DNA from: Saccoglossus kowalevskii
Taxonomy: Eukaryota > Hemichordata > Enteropneusta > Harrimaniidae
NCBI RefSeq assembly: GCF_000003605.2
Contig: NW_003121911.1
Coordinates: 1,560,811-1,585,603 of the forward strand
DNA: 24,793 nucleotides
Direction of reading: 5' to 3'
Positions 1-9,900 of the stretch are shown in pieces. A program made the position numbers and the translations under genes. Each line of letters opens with the position of its first letter. Positions within the stretch are counted from its first letter, which is position 1. The notes below the pieces were generated by a model. It searched no databases. It had not been told where the DNA came from and saw only the letters and a program-made list of their open reading frames with translations.

Positions 1-575
1 GGCAGCCTGATTAATTTTGGGTTAAAATCTGTTCATATTAACTCTCTAAATAGCATAATAATTAATATTTTTTGGGTTCTAATCACATTTCAATGAAACT
101 TGGTACATTGTGCAGACCTTATTAGTTTTACACTTAAATCTGTTCATATCAGTTACCTGATTTACATAATTAATTTTCAGCTATTCCATCAATATCTCAA
201 GTACAAGTAATTTTGAATTAATTGTTAATATGTCTTCAATACTCTCAGCACACGGGAGTTCTTTCTAAGCTTTCTTTGATGTACTCTTTCTGTTGGTATA
301 GTGAGCATAACAGTAAAACGTCAAACTTGCATGTTTCAATTGTAATACTGTATTTTCTCTATTAGAAATGCATCCAATAAAAGCACACATAAACCAACAA
401 TTGCATGCTGCTTTATTAAAATGTTACTAAATTATTAAATATTGTACAAAAGATACAGCTATCATACCTAGTTATATACCTAGTTTCCATATTATTGATA
501 AATACCTTGTGTGAAATGACCTTTCCCAGTACCTAGTATGTTATGTAATAGATATTAATATATTTATTCCTTCAG
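1..575 (+). other. B4GALT7 intron (3' part)
   Basis: AT-rich sequence upstream of the exon at 576. I see no coding potential, RNA gene or clear repeat. The intron's 5' end is outside the window. Confidence 0.7.
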
Positions 576-677
576 ATCACATATCCACAAGACATTGATA
601 CAGGCTATGAGTCGTTTAGACATATACACAGTTCCAAACGAGATCGTGATAAAAAACGATATTTTAATCAAAAAGAG
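576..677 (+). CDS. B4GALT7: B4GALT7 penultimate exon
   Basis: The acceptor TTCCTTCAG ends at 575 and the donor GTGAGA starts at 678. The exon is 102 bp, 34 codons in phase 0, reading ITYPQDIDTGYESFRHIHSS and then a basic segment ending NQKE. ESFRHIHSSKRDRDKKR corresponds to the human SFSHLHDPAWRKRDQKR region as I recall it. Confidence 0.87.
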
Positions 678-2309
678 GTGAGACTATGTTTATATATTAT
701 TTTCACTCAGTGCATGCTCCTTAAAGCAATATTAACATTATTGCCCACAATGCATTGCAATATATGTAAAACAAAGAAAGATGCTGCATAAGTTTTGTCA
801 CATGTGTGAAAGATCACCTCTAAATAAACCTTAAAATTTCTTTCTCATGATTACTCGCATACATTAGTTACCTTTGAAATGTTTGTCTCATGAATTCTGA
901 GGATCAATGTTGTCTTCCATGCATATCACTATATTTAGTGATATTTATGGACATGGTTTGGTTACTTTGTTGCAGACCCTCTAGAATTGTTTGCAATAGC
1001 GCCACCAAGTGGTCAGTCTTGAATTTAAATGCACACATTGGTATCCTTGTGGAGGAACAACGCTAAGGTGTGCACCACTCTACCATGTATTTCTATGGGC
1101 TCTGCGCAAGCTGTTGTGGAACACTGGTTGAAGAGTCAGTGAAAACAGCTAAAGTCAATAAACAGCAAATAGCAAACTCAACTTTGAAGTAATCCTGAAC
1201 AACCAAATTTATATATGTTACACATGTAGGGATAATATATCACACTGTTCAGGAGAGTCTCGACAACTAGACCAAAGTATAGTTTTCTGAGAGTTTTCGG
1301 TCTTTGTTTTCATCCATCCTCGCCAGCTAAGGACCATTTATTCGGCCGAAGCCTCAACATTAACCCTTGGCAGATTTCATCTTGATTTACTGTATGTCGC
1401 ACGCCTTCAAACAATTCACTTGGGCTCATTTGCATCACCCAATCAGAACTCACAATAGAAACGACACATACTTGGTAAAATTAAAATAGTGGAATATAGA
1501 AATGAACGTGTTGCTAGCTCTTTGCTCTGTGAACGTGCTTACTGACCATTAAAAGAAAGCGCTTTGTGTTGTATCTGAGGGAAATGATGTGTTTGTTGCA
1601 ACGAAGACCAGGTCGGGCAAGTCAACATGTTATCAGTTTCGACTGTCAGTTTACTAAAATACGATTTGCAAAAATCTTTAGACATCAGTCTTCATTCATT
1701 TACCCACAATGAATTTTCAACGCAGGTATAACCAAATTTGGAAACTGTCAACGCAAATAGTCCTTCTGTTCTTCACTTGCAGTGAATCAGTGCAAAGCCT
1801 TCACGCCGCCATTGTTTTATTCTGTGATGACCCCAGGCTTCACATTTATGATACAGCAATGCTGAGTGGTGGCGCCACTCCTTGGCGTGTCCAATCAAAT
1901 GACTCAATTTAACTGCAGTGAAATACAGCTTTTCCTAACACGATCACGCACAGGTTTGTGGGCCGGTTATGAATGGCCGGTTTTAGCGAAACCGTGCGAT
2001 TCGGGCGTTAGTTTTCACCGTGATGGTTGACAGGTCTGCCACCTGGGATGGTTAGAATAATAGGTTGTCATTAGCGATAGCATGAAACACATCATCTGAG
2101 AATTGAATGTATTTCAATGTATTTGTGTTCGTTTGTAATTGTAGGAATCTAGACGAAGAGATCGAATTACAGGATTAGACACCGTCAGGTACGAATTAGT
2201 AAGTAAACATGAAATGCATATAGACGGCGCACCCATTACAATGATTAATGTTATATTGGATTGTGACAAAACTGTTACTCCATGGTGTGACGTTCCAGAA
2301 CAAGTATAA
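576..2309 (+). CDS. B4GALT7: Beta-1,4-galactosyltransferase 7, C-terminal two exons (partial gene)
   Basis: Two exons at 576-677 and 2145-2309 join in phase 0 to give the last 88 residues of a protein ending at TAA 2307-2309. The end contains GLDTVRYELVSKHE, a GAPITMINV strand and the terminal DCDKTVTPWC block. From memory this matches the human B4GALT7 C-terminus, which has GLNTVKYHV, GGAPCTVLNIMLDCDK and TPWC. B4GALT7 is a Golgi type II membrane enzyme that adds the first galactose to xylose in the proteoglycan linker tetrasaccharide. The catalytic core with the DxD motif and the membrane anchor lie upstream of the window. The basic stretch SSKRDRDKKR (residues 19-28 of the visible part) resembles the basic helix before the C-terminal strands. 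The gene is convergent with BTBD16. Assignment is from recalled family sequence, not an alignment. Confidence 0.9.
678..2144 (+). other. B4GALT7 last intron
   Basis: A 1467-bp intron. The first part is AT-rich, while about 960-2060 is noticeably more GC-rich and unlike the flanks, possibly an old insertion. It has a CTCF-like core at 999-1012 and palindromes such as TTCGGCCGAA near 1340 and GTGGCGCCAC near 1869. The short open frame at 1709-1912 has no recognisable homology and no exon borders. Confidence 0.6.
999..1012 (-). promoter_or_regulatory. CTCF-like core motif
   Basis: On the - strand CCACTTGGTGGCGC fits CCASYAGRKGGCRS at 13 of 14 positions (T for A at position 6). Sequence match only. 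It lies inside a B4GALT7 intron. Confidence 0.35.
2145..2309 (+). CDS. B4GALT7: B4GALT7 terminal coding exon
   Basis: The acceptor is TTTGTAATTGTAG, ending at 2144. The exon has 54 codons plus TAA, beginning ESRRRDRITGLDTVRYELVS and ending DCDKTVTPWCDVPEQV. A GT at 2195 (GTCAG|GTACG) could be an alternative donor. The open frame continues through it with conserved residues, so it is read through. The tail extends a few residues beyond the conserved TPWC. Confidence 0.9.
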   Translation, partial: ESRRRDRITGLDTVRYELVSKHEMHIDGAPITMINVILDCDKTVTPWCDVPEQV

Positions 2310-2425
2310 AAGATGATTTTTAAACATTTAAATTTTTAAAAATATAATTTTAGCAAAAGAATCGTGTAATTTCATGATCAATGATTGGCATGTTTAAGAA
2401 ATTTTTCCATGACAAAGTGTTGTTA

Positions 2426-2448
2426 AATAAATTCTCTTTTTAAATAAA
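2426..2448 (+). terminator. B4GALT7 polyadenylation signals
   Basis: Two canonical AATAAA hexamers lie 117 and 134 nt after the stop (2426-2431 and 2443-2448), on the same strand as B4GALT7. This gives a short, plausible 3' UTR. The cleavage site is inferred, not seen. Confidence 0.6.
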
Positions 2449-2820
2449 ATAAAACTTAGATATTTGTGATTTGCCAGCAATATAATATTATTTTCTTGTT
2501 TTTGCAAAATGTTGAATTTATAATTCTTTTGATTCAAATGTTGACCTATTAAAAAAGATTTTTTTTATCTTTTGTGGCAAAAAGTTGAATAACTGAACGA
2601 TTAATTTTGTATGTCGCCTATCATTCAGTAACTGATTTTACAAGGTCAGGAAATAATTTCTGTGATGGAATTGAAATTCAAAATGATACATGTACATGAA
2701 TTGTTTTTCTTGATCCCTGCTTAAGCAGCATCGTCAAACAAAAAATATATTTTTGTTGTTATTTTAGCATAAAAACAACATTTTACGGCGTAAATAAAAT
2801 CTGGTGACAGTTTATCATTA

Positions 2821-2946
2821 TCGTATTTACTCTATTAGTGCATTACTTACATAAATGACATGGTGTGTTTAAACATAAATTGAATGATGCAGCATATACT
2901 TAATGCAATTGATTGTTTACATGCACTTTAAATAGAGTAAATACGG
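2821..2946. mobile_element. TA-flanked MITE (126 bp)
   Basis: Terminal inverted repeats TCGTATTTACTCTATT (left) and, reversed, CCGTATTTACTCTATT (right) differ at one base. TA flanks the element at 2819-2820 and 2947-2948, as expected for a Tc1/mariner-type target duplication. No coding capacity. The superfamily is inferred from the TA only. Confidence 0.6.
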
Positions 2947-4074
2947 TATTTTGTGGAATTACTACTTGTAGTATCAACTTCAGATGGTGTTACCGAAAAC
3001 GCATTATAATTTTCCGAATTACTGTGAACAAAAAAAGCAACCCAACTAAAAGTATTGCAGTATATCTCACAAAATAGCAATATTTTTTATTTCAAATTTA
3101 ACAGTTTGTATTGGTAAGCTAATCAGATCTTGCCTTGCAATACTGCTGGACAAGTTGATTTTTTGTTCACAGTAACCTTTTGTATACAAAGGTTAACTTT
3201 TGTCACCACATATCAGAAACATTTTGAGCATAATCTGTAGCCAATTTAAAATTGTGTCCGTTTGGTCCAAAATAAACAAATAAATTATAGAAAAATCATT
3301 AAAATGTGCAAAATATGGCACTAAAATTTGGACGGGAAAAATTATGACATTCAAATGTTATATCATTACAAACTGGTATATTGAGTCAACAGTGAACATG
3401 ATAATATCTGATAAGAATAACCTGCAAGAATTGACCATAATTTGAATTGCAAATTTTGAATTTTGGTATTTATTATATTACTCTATATTTGCTGCCATCA
3501 CTGCCACACTTTTCAGTAATAGCTGTTTTTATTTACTATAAATCTAAAAAAAAAATCCAATGGAATTATAAATTCATTATTTTTTATCATCATTATTTTT
3601 TTTTTCAATTTTAGCTTGTAGAGTTTATTGCTATTTGCTGAAATATTTATTTTCATCGATTTATAACTTATTAAATTTTTATGCATTTTTGTCAAGAACT
3701 TTTATTTATATTACACCTTTTACCTAATTTTCATCTTGTATAGTAATATTGATGTCTAAATTAGATGAATTGATGAAATAGAATTACTTACGGTATAAGC
3801 CACAGAAAAAAAATTTCCGATCAAGTTGTTTTGCAAAATCAATGAGGGTGCATCTATACTTCAAAGAAAACCATGCAAGTGTGCAACATATCATTTCTTG
3901 AGAGAGGTGTTAATTTCAATCAAGTGCTATAATTTTAATTCAAACGTGCATTATAGCGTTAAAGTCTTAACTAATTTCAAGTTTTCAAAATACAAAATGT
4001 AGTAACCATGGTTACAAGAATAGGATTTTAACTACTGCACATAAATTTGAAATTTTACTGCAATTAAGGTTTAC

Positions 4075-4358
4075 TTAAAGCGCGGTAGTTGTCGCATGTT
4101 CGACATTGATTTTCCCACAATCCAATGCACTCTTCAAATGGAAATCACAAGTATGAGGTTTGACCTGGGTGCGACCTGCACTGATTACCGCCGGTGACTC
4201 CTTCGATACCTTCCAATCACATGAAAATTACCTAATTAAAGCTTGGAAACGTGTCAGTTCGTACTCCTTGATCTGCGCAACAGTCAAAGTCGCCATCTTT
4301 GTTTATATGAGTCCCATATATCTCGCACATGCGCAGCGCGACGACTACCGCACTTTAA
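4075..4358. mobile_element. TTAA-flanked MITE, copy 1 (284 bp)
   Basis: Starts and ends with TTAA (4075-4078, 4355-4358). Inside, the 17-bp ends AGCGCGGTAGTTGTCGC (4079-4095) and, reversed, AGTGCGGTAGTCGTCGC (4338-4354) differ at two positions. TTAA duplication is the piggyBac signature, so a non-autonomous piggyBac-like element is likely. Two short overlapping frames inside it (4160-4425) are chance. Confidence 0.65.
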
Positions 4359-5405
4359 TCCTTCTAACATGATATATCAAATATGTAAAAATAAAGAAAA
4401 TGGCGATATTTTTACGTTCGTGTAGCGTTCTACCGTGAAACCAGCACCTGAATCATATTTTTATTATTTTAAGATAATTATGACATTTGTGCTTACAAGC
4501 TACTAACCATTGTTAATTTTATCCTATAGTTTTTTAACATTTTTAATCACAATTTGTTTATATCGCTAATACTTTTCTTGCAATGACATGCATTTTAGCT
4601 GTACTAATTTAATAACAAATTGACATGATTGATAACACTACTATTCATTGCAGACTTTTATTTTTTGTAATTTTATCATCAAATTCTTTCATTGATCTTG
4701 TGTTTTGTTGTTGGTGATCTTTAAAAAATGTGAGTAACAAACAACATTTTAAACATCTCTAGTTGTTGACATATCACTGCCTTTGCTTTTTAAAATAAAT
4801 TCAATTACATATATCTAGTAGCTGTTTGTCTTACATTCCCTTTTAGGATGCAGTCCAAAAATAGGGACTTGTGCGTTGTCTTTCATGTGTGTATGTTTTC
4901 CATCTGTATCTCGGATATTCCTAAACAAAATGTATTCATTTGTGTTAAAAAATAATCTAAATCAAGAAATTCTGTTATTCCAGAACTGAATCTTGGTCAT
5001 GTATGGTCAGATTTGATTAAAACGTGGTATATCCATTGAAAATAATGGGACTTTGATTTTGTATTTCAGATCAGATTCAAAATGGCCAATTGACAGACAT
5101 GTTATATTTTGCAGTTCCAGGGCCATGTCTCTGACATGCCTTGACCTATTACAATCAAACTTTACAACTACATTGTACACCATGTCACACTATTGACATG
5201 CATTTGTTTCAAGTTCTGATTCGATATGATCAACTCATTTCAGTTTCGTTTGATAATGAACATTGGGGACCGTTTCATATCATGACGTGTTGTTGGATAC
5301 TGGGTAGCGAGTCTTGTGTATAAAATGAATAACTTTTGATGTGATGTGGTTATCCATGCTTTGCTTGTGAAAATACAGCCATAAGATACAAGTATTACAT
5401 TATTT

Positions 5406-5741
5406 ATGAGATTAACTTTCATACTCGACAAAGTTAATTTGGATCTCGTACACACAAGTGAACAGATTCTACAGAGTAGGTTTTTGAACCAAAGTTGTTT
5501 ATTGGCACACTTCTTTGAAAAACAACATGCTATAAAACAAACTGCTGTTGAAACACAACTGTGCATGCAACTTGCACTCATTCAAATGTTACATGCTTTA
5601 TATAAAGAATTTAACATCATTCAAAAAGGAGAGTGGACACAGAGAATTGGACGGATTGTGTCCATCTACTCCATAACGTGCATCAGACAGAAAGTGGTGA
5701 ATGGAAACGTATGTATGGTTGAGATATCTTGTTTGTGGTAA
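5406..5741 (+). other. Unassigned 111-codon open frame
   Basis: This frame has a fairly protein-like stretch (FEKQHAIKQTAVETQLCMQL). It lies in the spacer between convergent genes, has no convincing flanking splice sites, and overlaps an equally long antisense frame. I recognise no domain. It could be a decayed transposon or pseudogene fragment, or chance. Confidence 0.15.
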
Positions 5742-6046
5742 AAATTCATGTTTCATGCTATTCTAAACAGAGCAAGAAATTGCATGATATGTACATTGTG
5801 GTTCGTGCGAGATAAAGAATTAAATGTTTCACAGCGGATGCAAACACGATTTGTGTGGGTAACTTGCAACTTTCATGCGAAAGTCTATCAATTTTCAGTT
5901 GAAACAACTGCAAATAAAATTCAATTGAATAATTTACAACTTCCTTTGTATAAGTATCACAACAATGTTGCAATATCAAAACAAAATTGACACCGTCTGC
6001 CCATGGACTTATCACTGACCAGGAGATGTGGGATTGATAGTGCTAA

Positions 6047-6092
6047 TAGGAAAGTCCCTTACTATATTGCAGTGTTCATAGGGACTTTCCTA
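6047..6092. repeat. Inverted repeat carrying two NF-kappaB-like sites
   Basis: TAGGAAAGTCCCT (6047-6059) and its exact reverse complement AGGGACTTTCCTA (6080-6092) are separated by 20 nt. Each arm contains GGGACTTTCC, the classic kappaB consensus. It may be a pair of regulatory sites or just the stem of a small transposon relic. Confidence 0.55.
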
Positions 6093-6179
6093 ATCAATTT
6101 GCTAATTTCCCCCGTACATATCTTGTTTGCACCTGCTGTTTAAAAACAAATGCCCATATATAACTAACATCTCAGTAGC

Positions 6180-6342
6180 TTAACCCTTTGAGCACATTTT
6201 TTTTCGCCCCAAATTTTGGTAAACATTTCACGCATATTTATTTATTTGTCTTGATAAATGAAAACAAAAATGTAAAAAAAAATTATTTGGGGTTTGTTTT
6301 GTGATACCAGACAAAAGTGGACTTAGGTGTTCAAAGAGTTAA
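6180..6342. mobile_element. TTAA-flanked MITE with CCCTTTGAGCAC ends (163 bp)
   Basis: The left end is TTAACCCTTTGAGCAC (6180-6195). The right end reversed is TTAACTCTTTGAACAC (6327-6342). There are two mismatches in 16, and TTAA sits at both outer edges. The ends begin CYCTTTG, consistent with piggyBac-type termini. It lies just past the BTBD16 3' end. Confidence 0.6.
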
Positions 6343-6536
6343 TAGTCTCAGGAAAGATTTGTTCACACAGCAAGCACAATATCAGGCCAACACTTAGAAG
6401 CCTTTCACACTTCAAAAACCACTCAGCGTTGCTAGCTATGTTAGCAACGTAAAAACACATATATGTAATCCATATAAATTTTAAAAGCAGACGTAATTAT
6501 TAAAATACAAATGCAAGGCACTTCCAGTCTGTATAT

Positions 6537-6611
6537 TTTAATATAATATTTACAAATATGTCAATTTATAACACAACACATGCAATCATTGTAATTCCCT
6601 GAAAATTTAAT
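6537..6611 (-). terminator. Candidate BTBD16 polyadenylation signals
   Basis: On the - strand, variant hexamers ATTAAA occur 51 and 120 nt after the stop (6611-6606 and 6542-6537). No AATAAA lies closer than about 6240. Weak evidence because the region is AT-rich. Confidence 0.3.
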
Positions 6612-6661
6612 ACTCATAATATGTCTGTACATAAAAGCTAAAATGTATGGCACACGTATTT

Positions 6662-6919
6662 TTATGATGGGGGAAAAAATAGAGAGAATGTAGCATATAT
6701 AGGAAGTTGTAGTCCATCCAATGTCAAGATTTCACTTCGACTTGTTTTGTTTCCTAGTCCAAATCGCTTTGTTAATGAGCCAGTTGTGAATGTGTAGATT
6801 TGCCCCTTGATGATGCACTGCACACGAATGCTGTAGCGGACTTCACGATCTTGTCTGAGTGAGAAAGTCTGGCGTTCACAGGCACGAAATGACAAAGTTG
6901 GATCATTGGGTCTAAGTCT
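6662..6919 (-). CDS. BTBD16: BTBD16 terminal exon 17
   Basis: Residues 597-681 plus TAA at 6664-6662, starting RLRPNDPTLSFRACERQTFS and ending LQLPIYATFSLFFPPS. The acceptor is ATTACCTTGCAG. The last residues match the human ending IPIYASFAFIFPAS closely (recalled), which supports both the stop and the family. Confidence 0.92.
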   Translation of the reverse strand, partial: RLRPNDPTLSFRACERQTFSLRQDREVRYSIRVQCIIKGQIYTFTTGSLTKRFGLGNKTSRSEILTLDGLQLPIYATFSLFFPPS

Positions 6920-9900
6920 CTGCAAGGTAATTTAATTTAATGTTCATTATATCCTTTTTTTTTTTTAACACAAACAGAAAGAGAGAGAGAGCAAGAGAGA
7001 ATCTCTGGAAATTTGATAATTTTAGTTCACAGAATCTCTGGTTTACTAATGTGCACTGAAGGACAAGAACGGCACATGTACAGATCCAGTTTTTTTGTTA
7101 TAGTCCTGATCAGATAAGACAGCATTCTCTTCAACTTTGGCTGTGTGTGATGCGGGCAGAAGAATATACTCTAACTAATACTACTGAGTGAGCAATCATG
7201 CTGCGAGAGAGGATATTTAGCACATATACACTGGTATATACCGGTATTACCAGAATATCAAGAACATTTGGACTATTAGAAGCCATACATCAACAACAAA
7301 TCTTATTATGGTAGTCTTTGCACTGTATTAATAACCTAACATTGTCTTCTGTTTAAGGGGGCATGATGGTATATGACAAAATACAAACTATTGTTGATGC
7401 AACACATTAACTAGAGCTGTAATTGTATACAATTTGTAGAGTGAATTCTATCCTACCTGCATATAGAATTGATATGTATCTGCTCCAGTGCCAACTCTAC
7501 ATGCTTTTAACTCAAAATGAAATCCATGCACAGAGAGGACATCAGCATGGTACTGTGGTTCCTGTCAAGTAAGAGACAAATAAGAGAATTTTTAATTTAT
7601 TGTAATTTGTGCACATTCATTTAAAGTTTGTTATATTACCGGTACTATAAATCGCTGTAAAAATAACTGAACAGTACAGTTTAGTTACATACCTGATCAA
7701 TCACAAATCCGGCTCTGATCGCGTCCTTGTCGAATTTCATCAACAGTGGCATGTCACCACCACCTTGTAGCTGTTATGATTAGAATGAATGGTTATGAAA
7801 CATTAGTCATTGAAGCTTATTAACAAGAATATTCTTGGGTGCGATATCAGTGTTCATAAATCATCATTTCTACCAGTCTTACTACTCTATTTCAATGTGT
7901 TTTTTTGTTTTTATTCTAAAATTCTGACAAATAAACTTTTTAAAAATTACGTGGACAGGAAAATGTACCTGTTTAAATAATCAAAAATTATTTATATACT
8001 CACCGCTTGGTAATGCATATTTAAGGTTCGTAACACCCATTGTTGGGGTATAATGTTCATTTTCAACATATCTTCCAATGGTCTGGCTGCAAATCAGAGA
8101 ACATTAGTATGACATTAATTTCTACAAACAGTGTAAGGATGAGCGTATTACCGCTGTACCAGTATATTAGCTTTTTATTTCAATATTTTTGTGCCAAGGA
8201 AAAAGTTCCCATTGACAGACATTGAATTGGTGACACACTTACACAGGATCAACAGTATTTTTGAGTTCAACCCCTAGGTAAGATGTAAATACATTCTGTC
8301 AATCTGATTAAAATCTGATGTAAGTATAGGTAGGCTCCTATTTTTGTTTATTTAATTTTTACATTTTTTTTTTATTAGTTTTGTTTATTTATGAATATTT
8401 TTCGCGTAGTTATGGTGACTAATAGCGATCGAGATACAATATACAAAAAACTTAATAACGGCAAGTAAAACCAATAAAAAATGTATAAATTAAAAAATAT
8501 AAAAATACTAAACCATCACATTTACTAGCAAGACTGACTTACTTTCTAGTACTCCATGTAGTCTTAGTGTCATAAACAAACATGCATATTGTTGGCCTTC
8601 TTCTCGTTCTATGTAAGCACTCGTCCTTGGCAAACTGTAACACAAATATATGAAAATAATAGCAACAATTGTCTACAGGGTCTGAACTTTAATTCCATAT
8701 ATCATAATGAAATTTCCCATAAAAAGTGTTGCAGAGTGAGATTTTTTTTAATGTTTTTGTTGCTGATAAGATAGTATACAGGTTTTATACTACAACATAA
8801 ACTCCCCATACACAACAAGGTAAGGAATTAACAAGCTATTTTACACAGAGCCAATGAGTCAAGAACCCTTAATTTCTTTATTTTTTAAATACAGTAGTGA
8901 ATAAACAACATCGTCACAGATGATGAAAGTCTTGAAAATGAAGCTGATTCAACTGACTGAATAGTGGCAGTATTGGTAAGGTTATACCCAGCTGAGTACT
9001 TGTTATAAATGAGTAATTTTTAAAACCATTGGTTTTCTCAAAAATTCAAATGATAAATCTAATGCTTGGTAATTCTGGTATCAAAGTTAATAAAACAATA
9101 ATAATAACTTATTATTATTCAACAAGTCCATCTGAGGGTACTGCATGGTAAAGACAAAACATAAAATACATTGCACAGATAGACAAAAACTGGGAAACTA
9201 ATAAAAAAGAAAATATCTGTGCAAATAGCATCTTTTCAAGTTTGAGGCGATTACATTCATGGGTGTCTGTGACCCCACACCTTGACATAAATTCTAATTG
9301 TAATACAAACCTACAACTTTGCACTTACCTATTAAAGTATGTGATAACTGTACTCATGGAAGGCATCAACTGAATCTCAGGATGATTTTGCAAAAATACC
9401 CAATAACACAAAACTTTGTAAATAGAATATTCATTGAATGTGAAAAGTCTATAAGAAAAAATACAAAAATGTGGAATTAATACTTTACAACTAAAACAAA
9501 ATCTTCTAGCTTGGAAATACACAATAAGTAGGATGCAAGATGTATGTACATGTATACAATGATGATGTTCACACTACTAGTACGCCCTCTAGTGTTCATT
9601 TTTACACCTTTTGTTTTTTTTAGTGTCCTTGCTGTTTACAATATTTCACAAGATAAATTAAATAGCAAAATTTATTCACCTGCTAGATTTGATAATTTTC
9701 TGTAACAGTTCTAAAGGAAGCTCACGTAATTGGATCTGAACTGAAAGCTGTGAATTAAAAGACATGAATAGATTAGATGCAATCACACTAAAAACTAATT
9801 TCCTGCAAGATCTGACACATAAATTCCATACTTATAAACTAGAGAAAAATATTTTAGTTCTCATGGCTATGACCCAATGTATGATCCTCTCCAAATATCT

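Larger units (their letters stand above)
2310..6661. other. Spacer between convergent B4GALT7 and BTBD16
   Basis: About 4.35 kb. It holds the B4GALT7 3' UTR, several MITEs (2821-2946, 4075-4358, 6180-6342), an NF-kappaB-like inverted pair (6047-6092) and AT-rich sequence. The stretches at 2950-4070 and 4360-5100 show nothing I can identify. Open frames at 5406-5741 (+) and 5240-5581 (-) overlap on opposite strands and match no family I recognise. Confidence 0.6.

Noticed and set aside
4160-4425. Two overlapping + strand frames
   Set aside because: They lie mostly inside the TTAA-flanked MITE and reflect its composition.
5240-6015. Overlapping frames of 80-113 codons on both strands
   Set aside because: They overlap on opposite strands with no homology or splice support. 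Only the 5406-5741 frame is kept, as a low-confidence entry.
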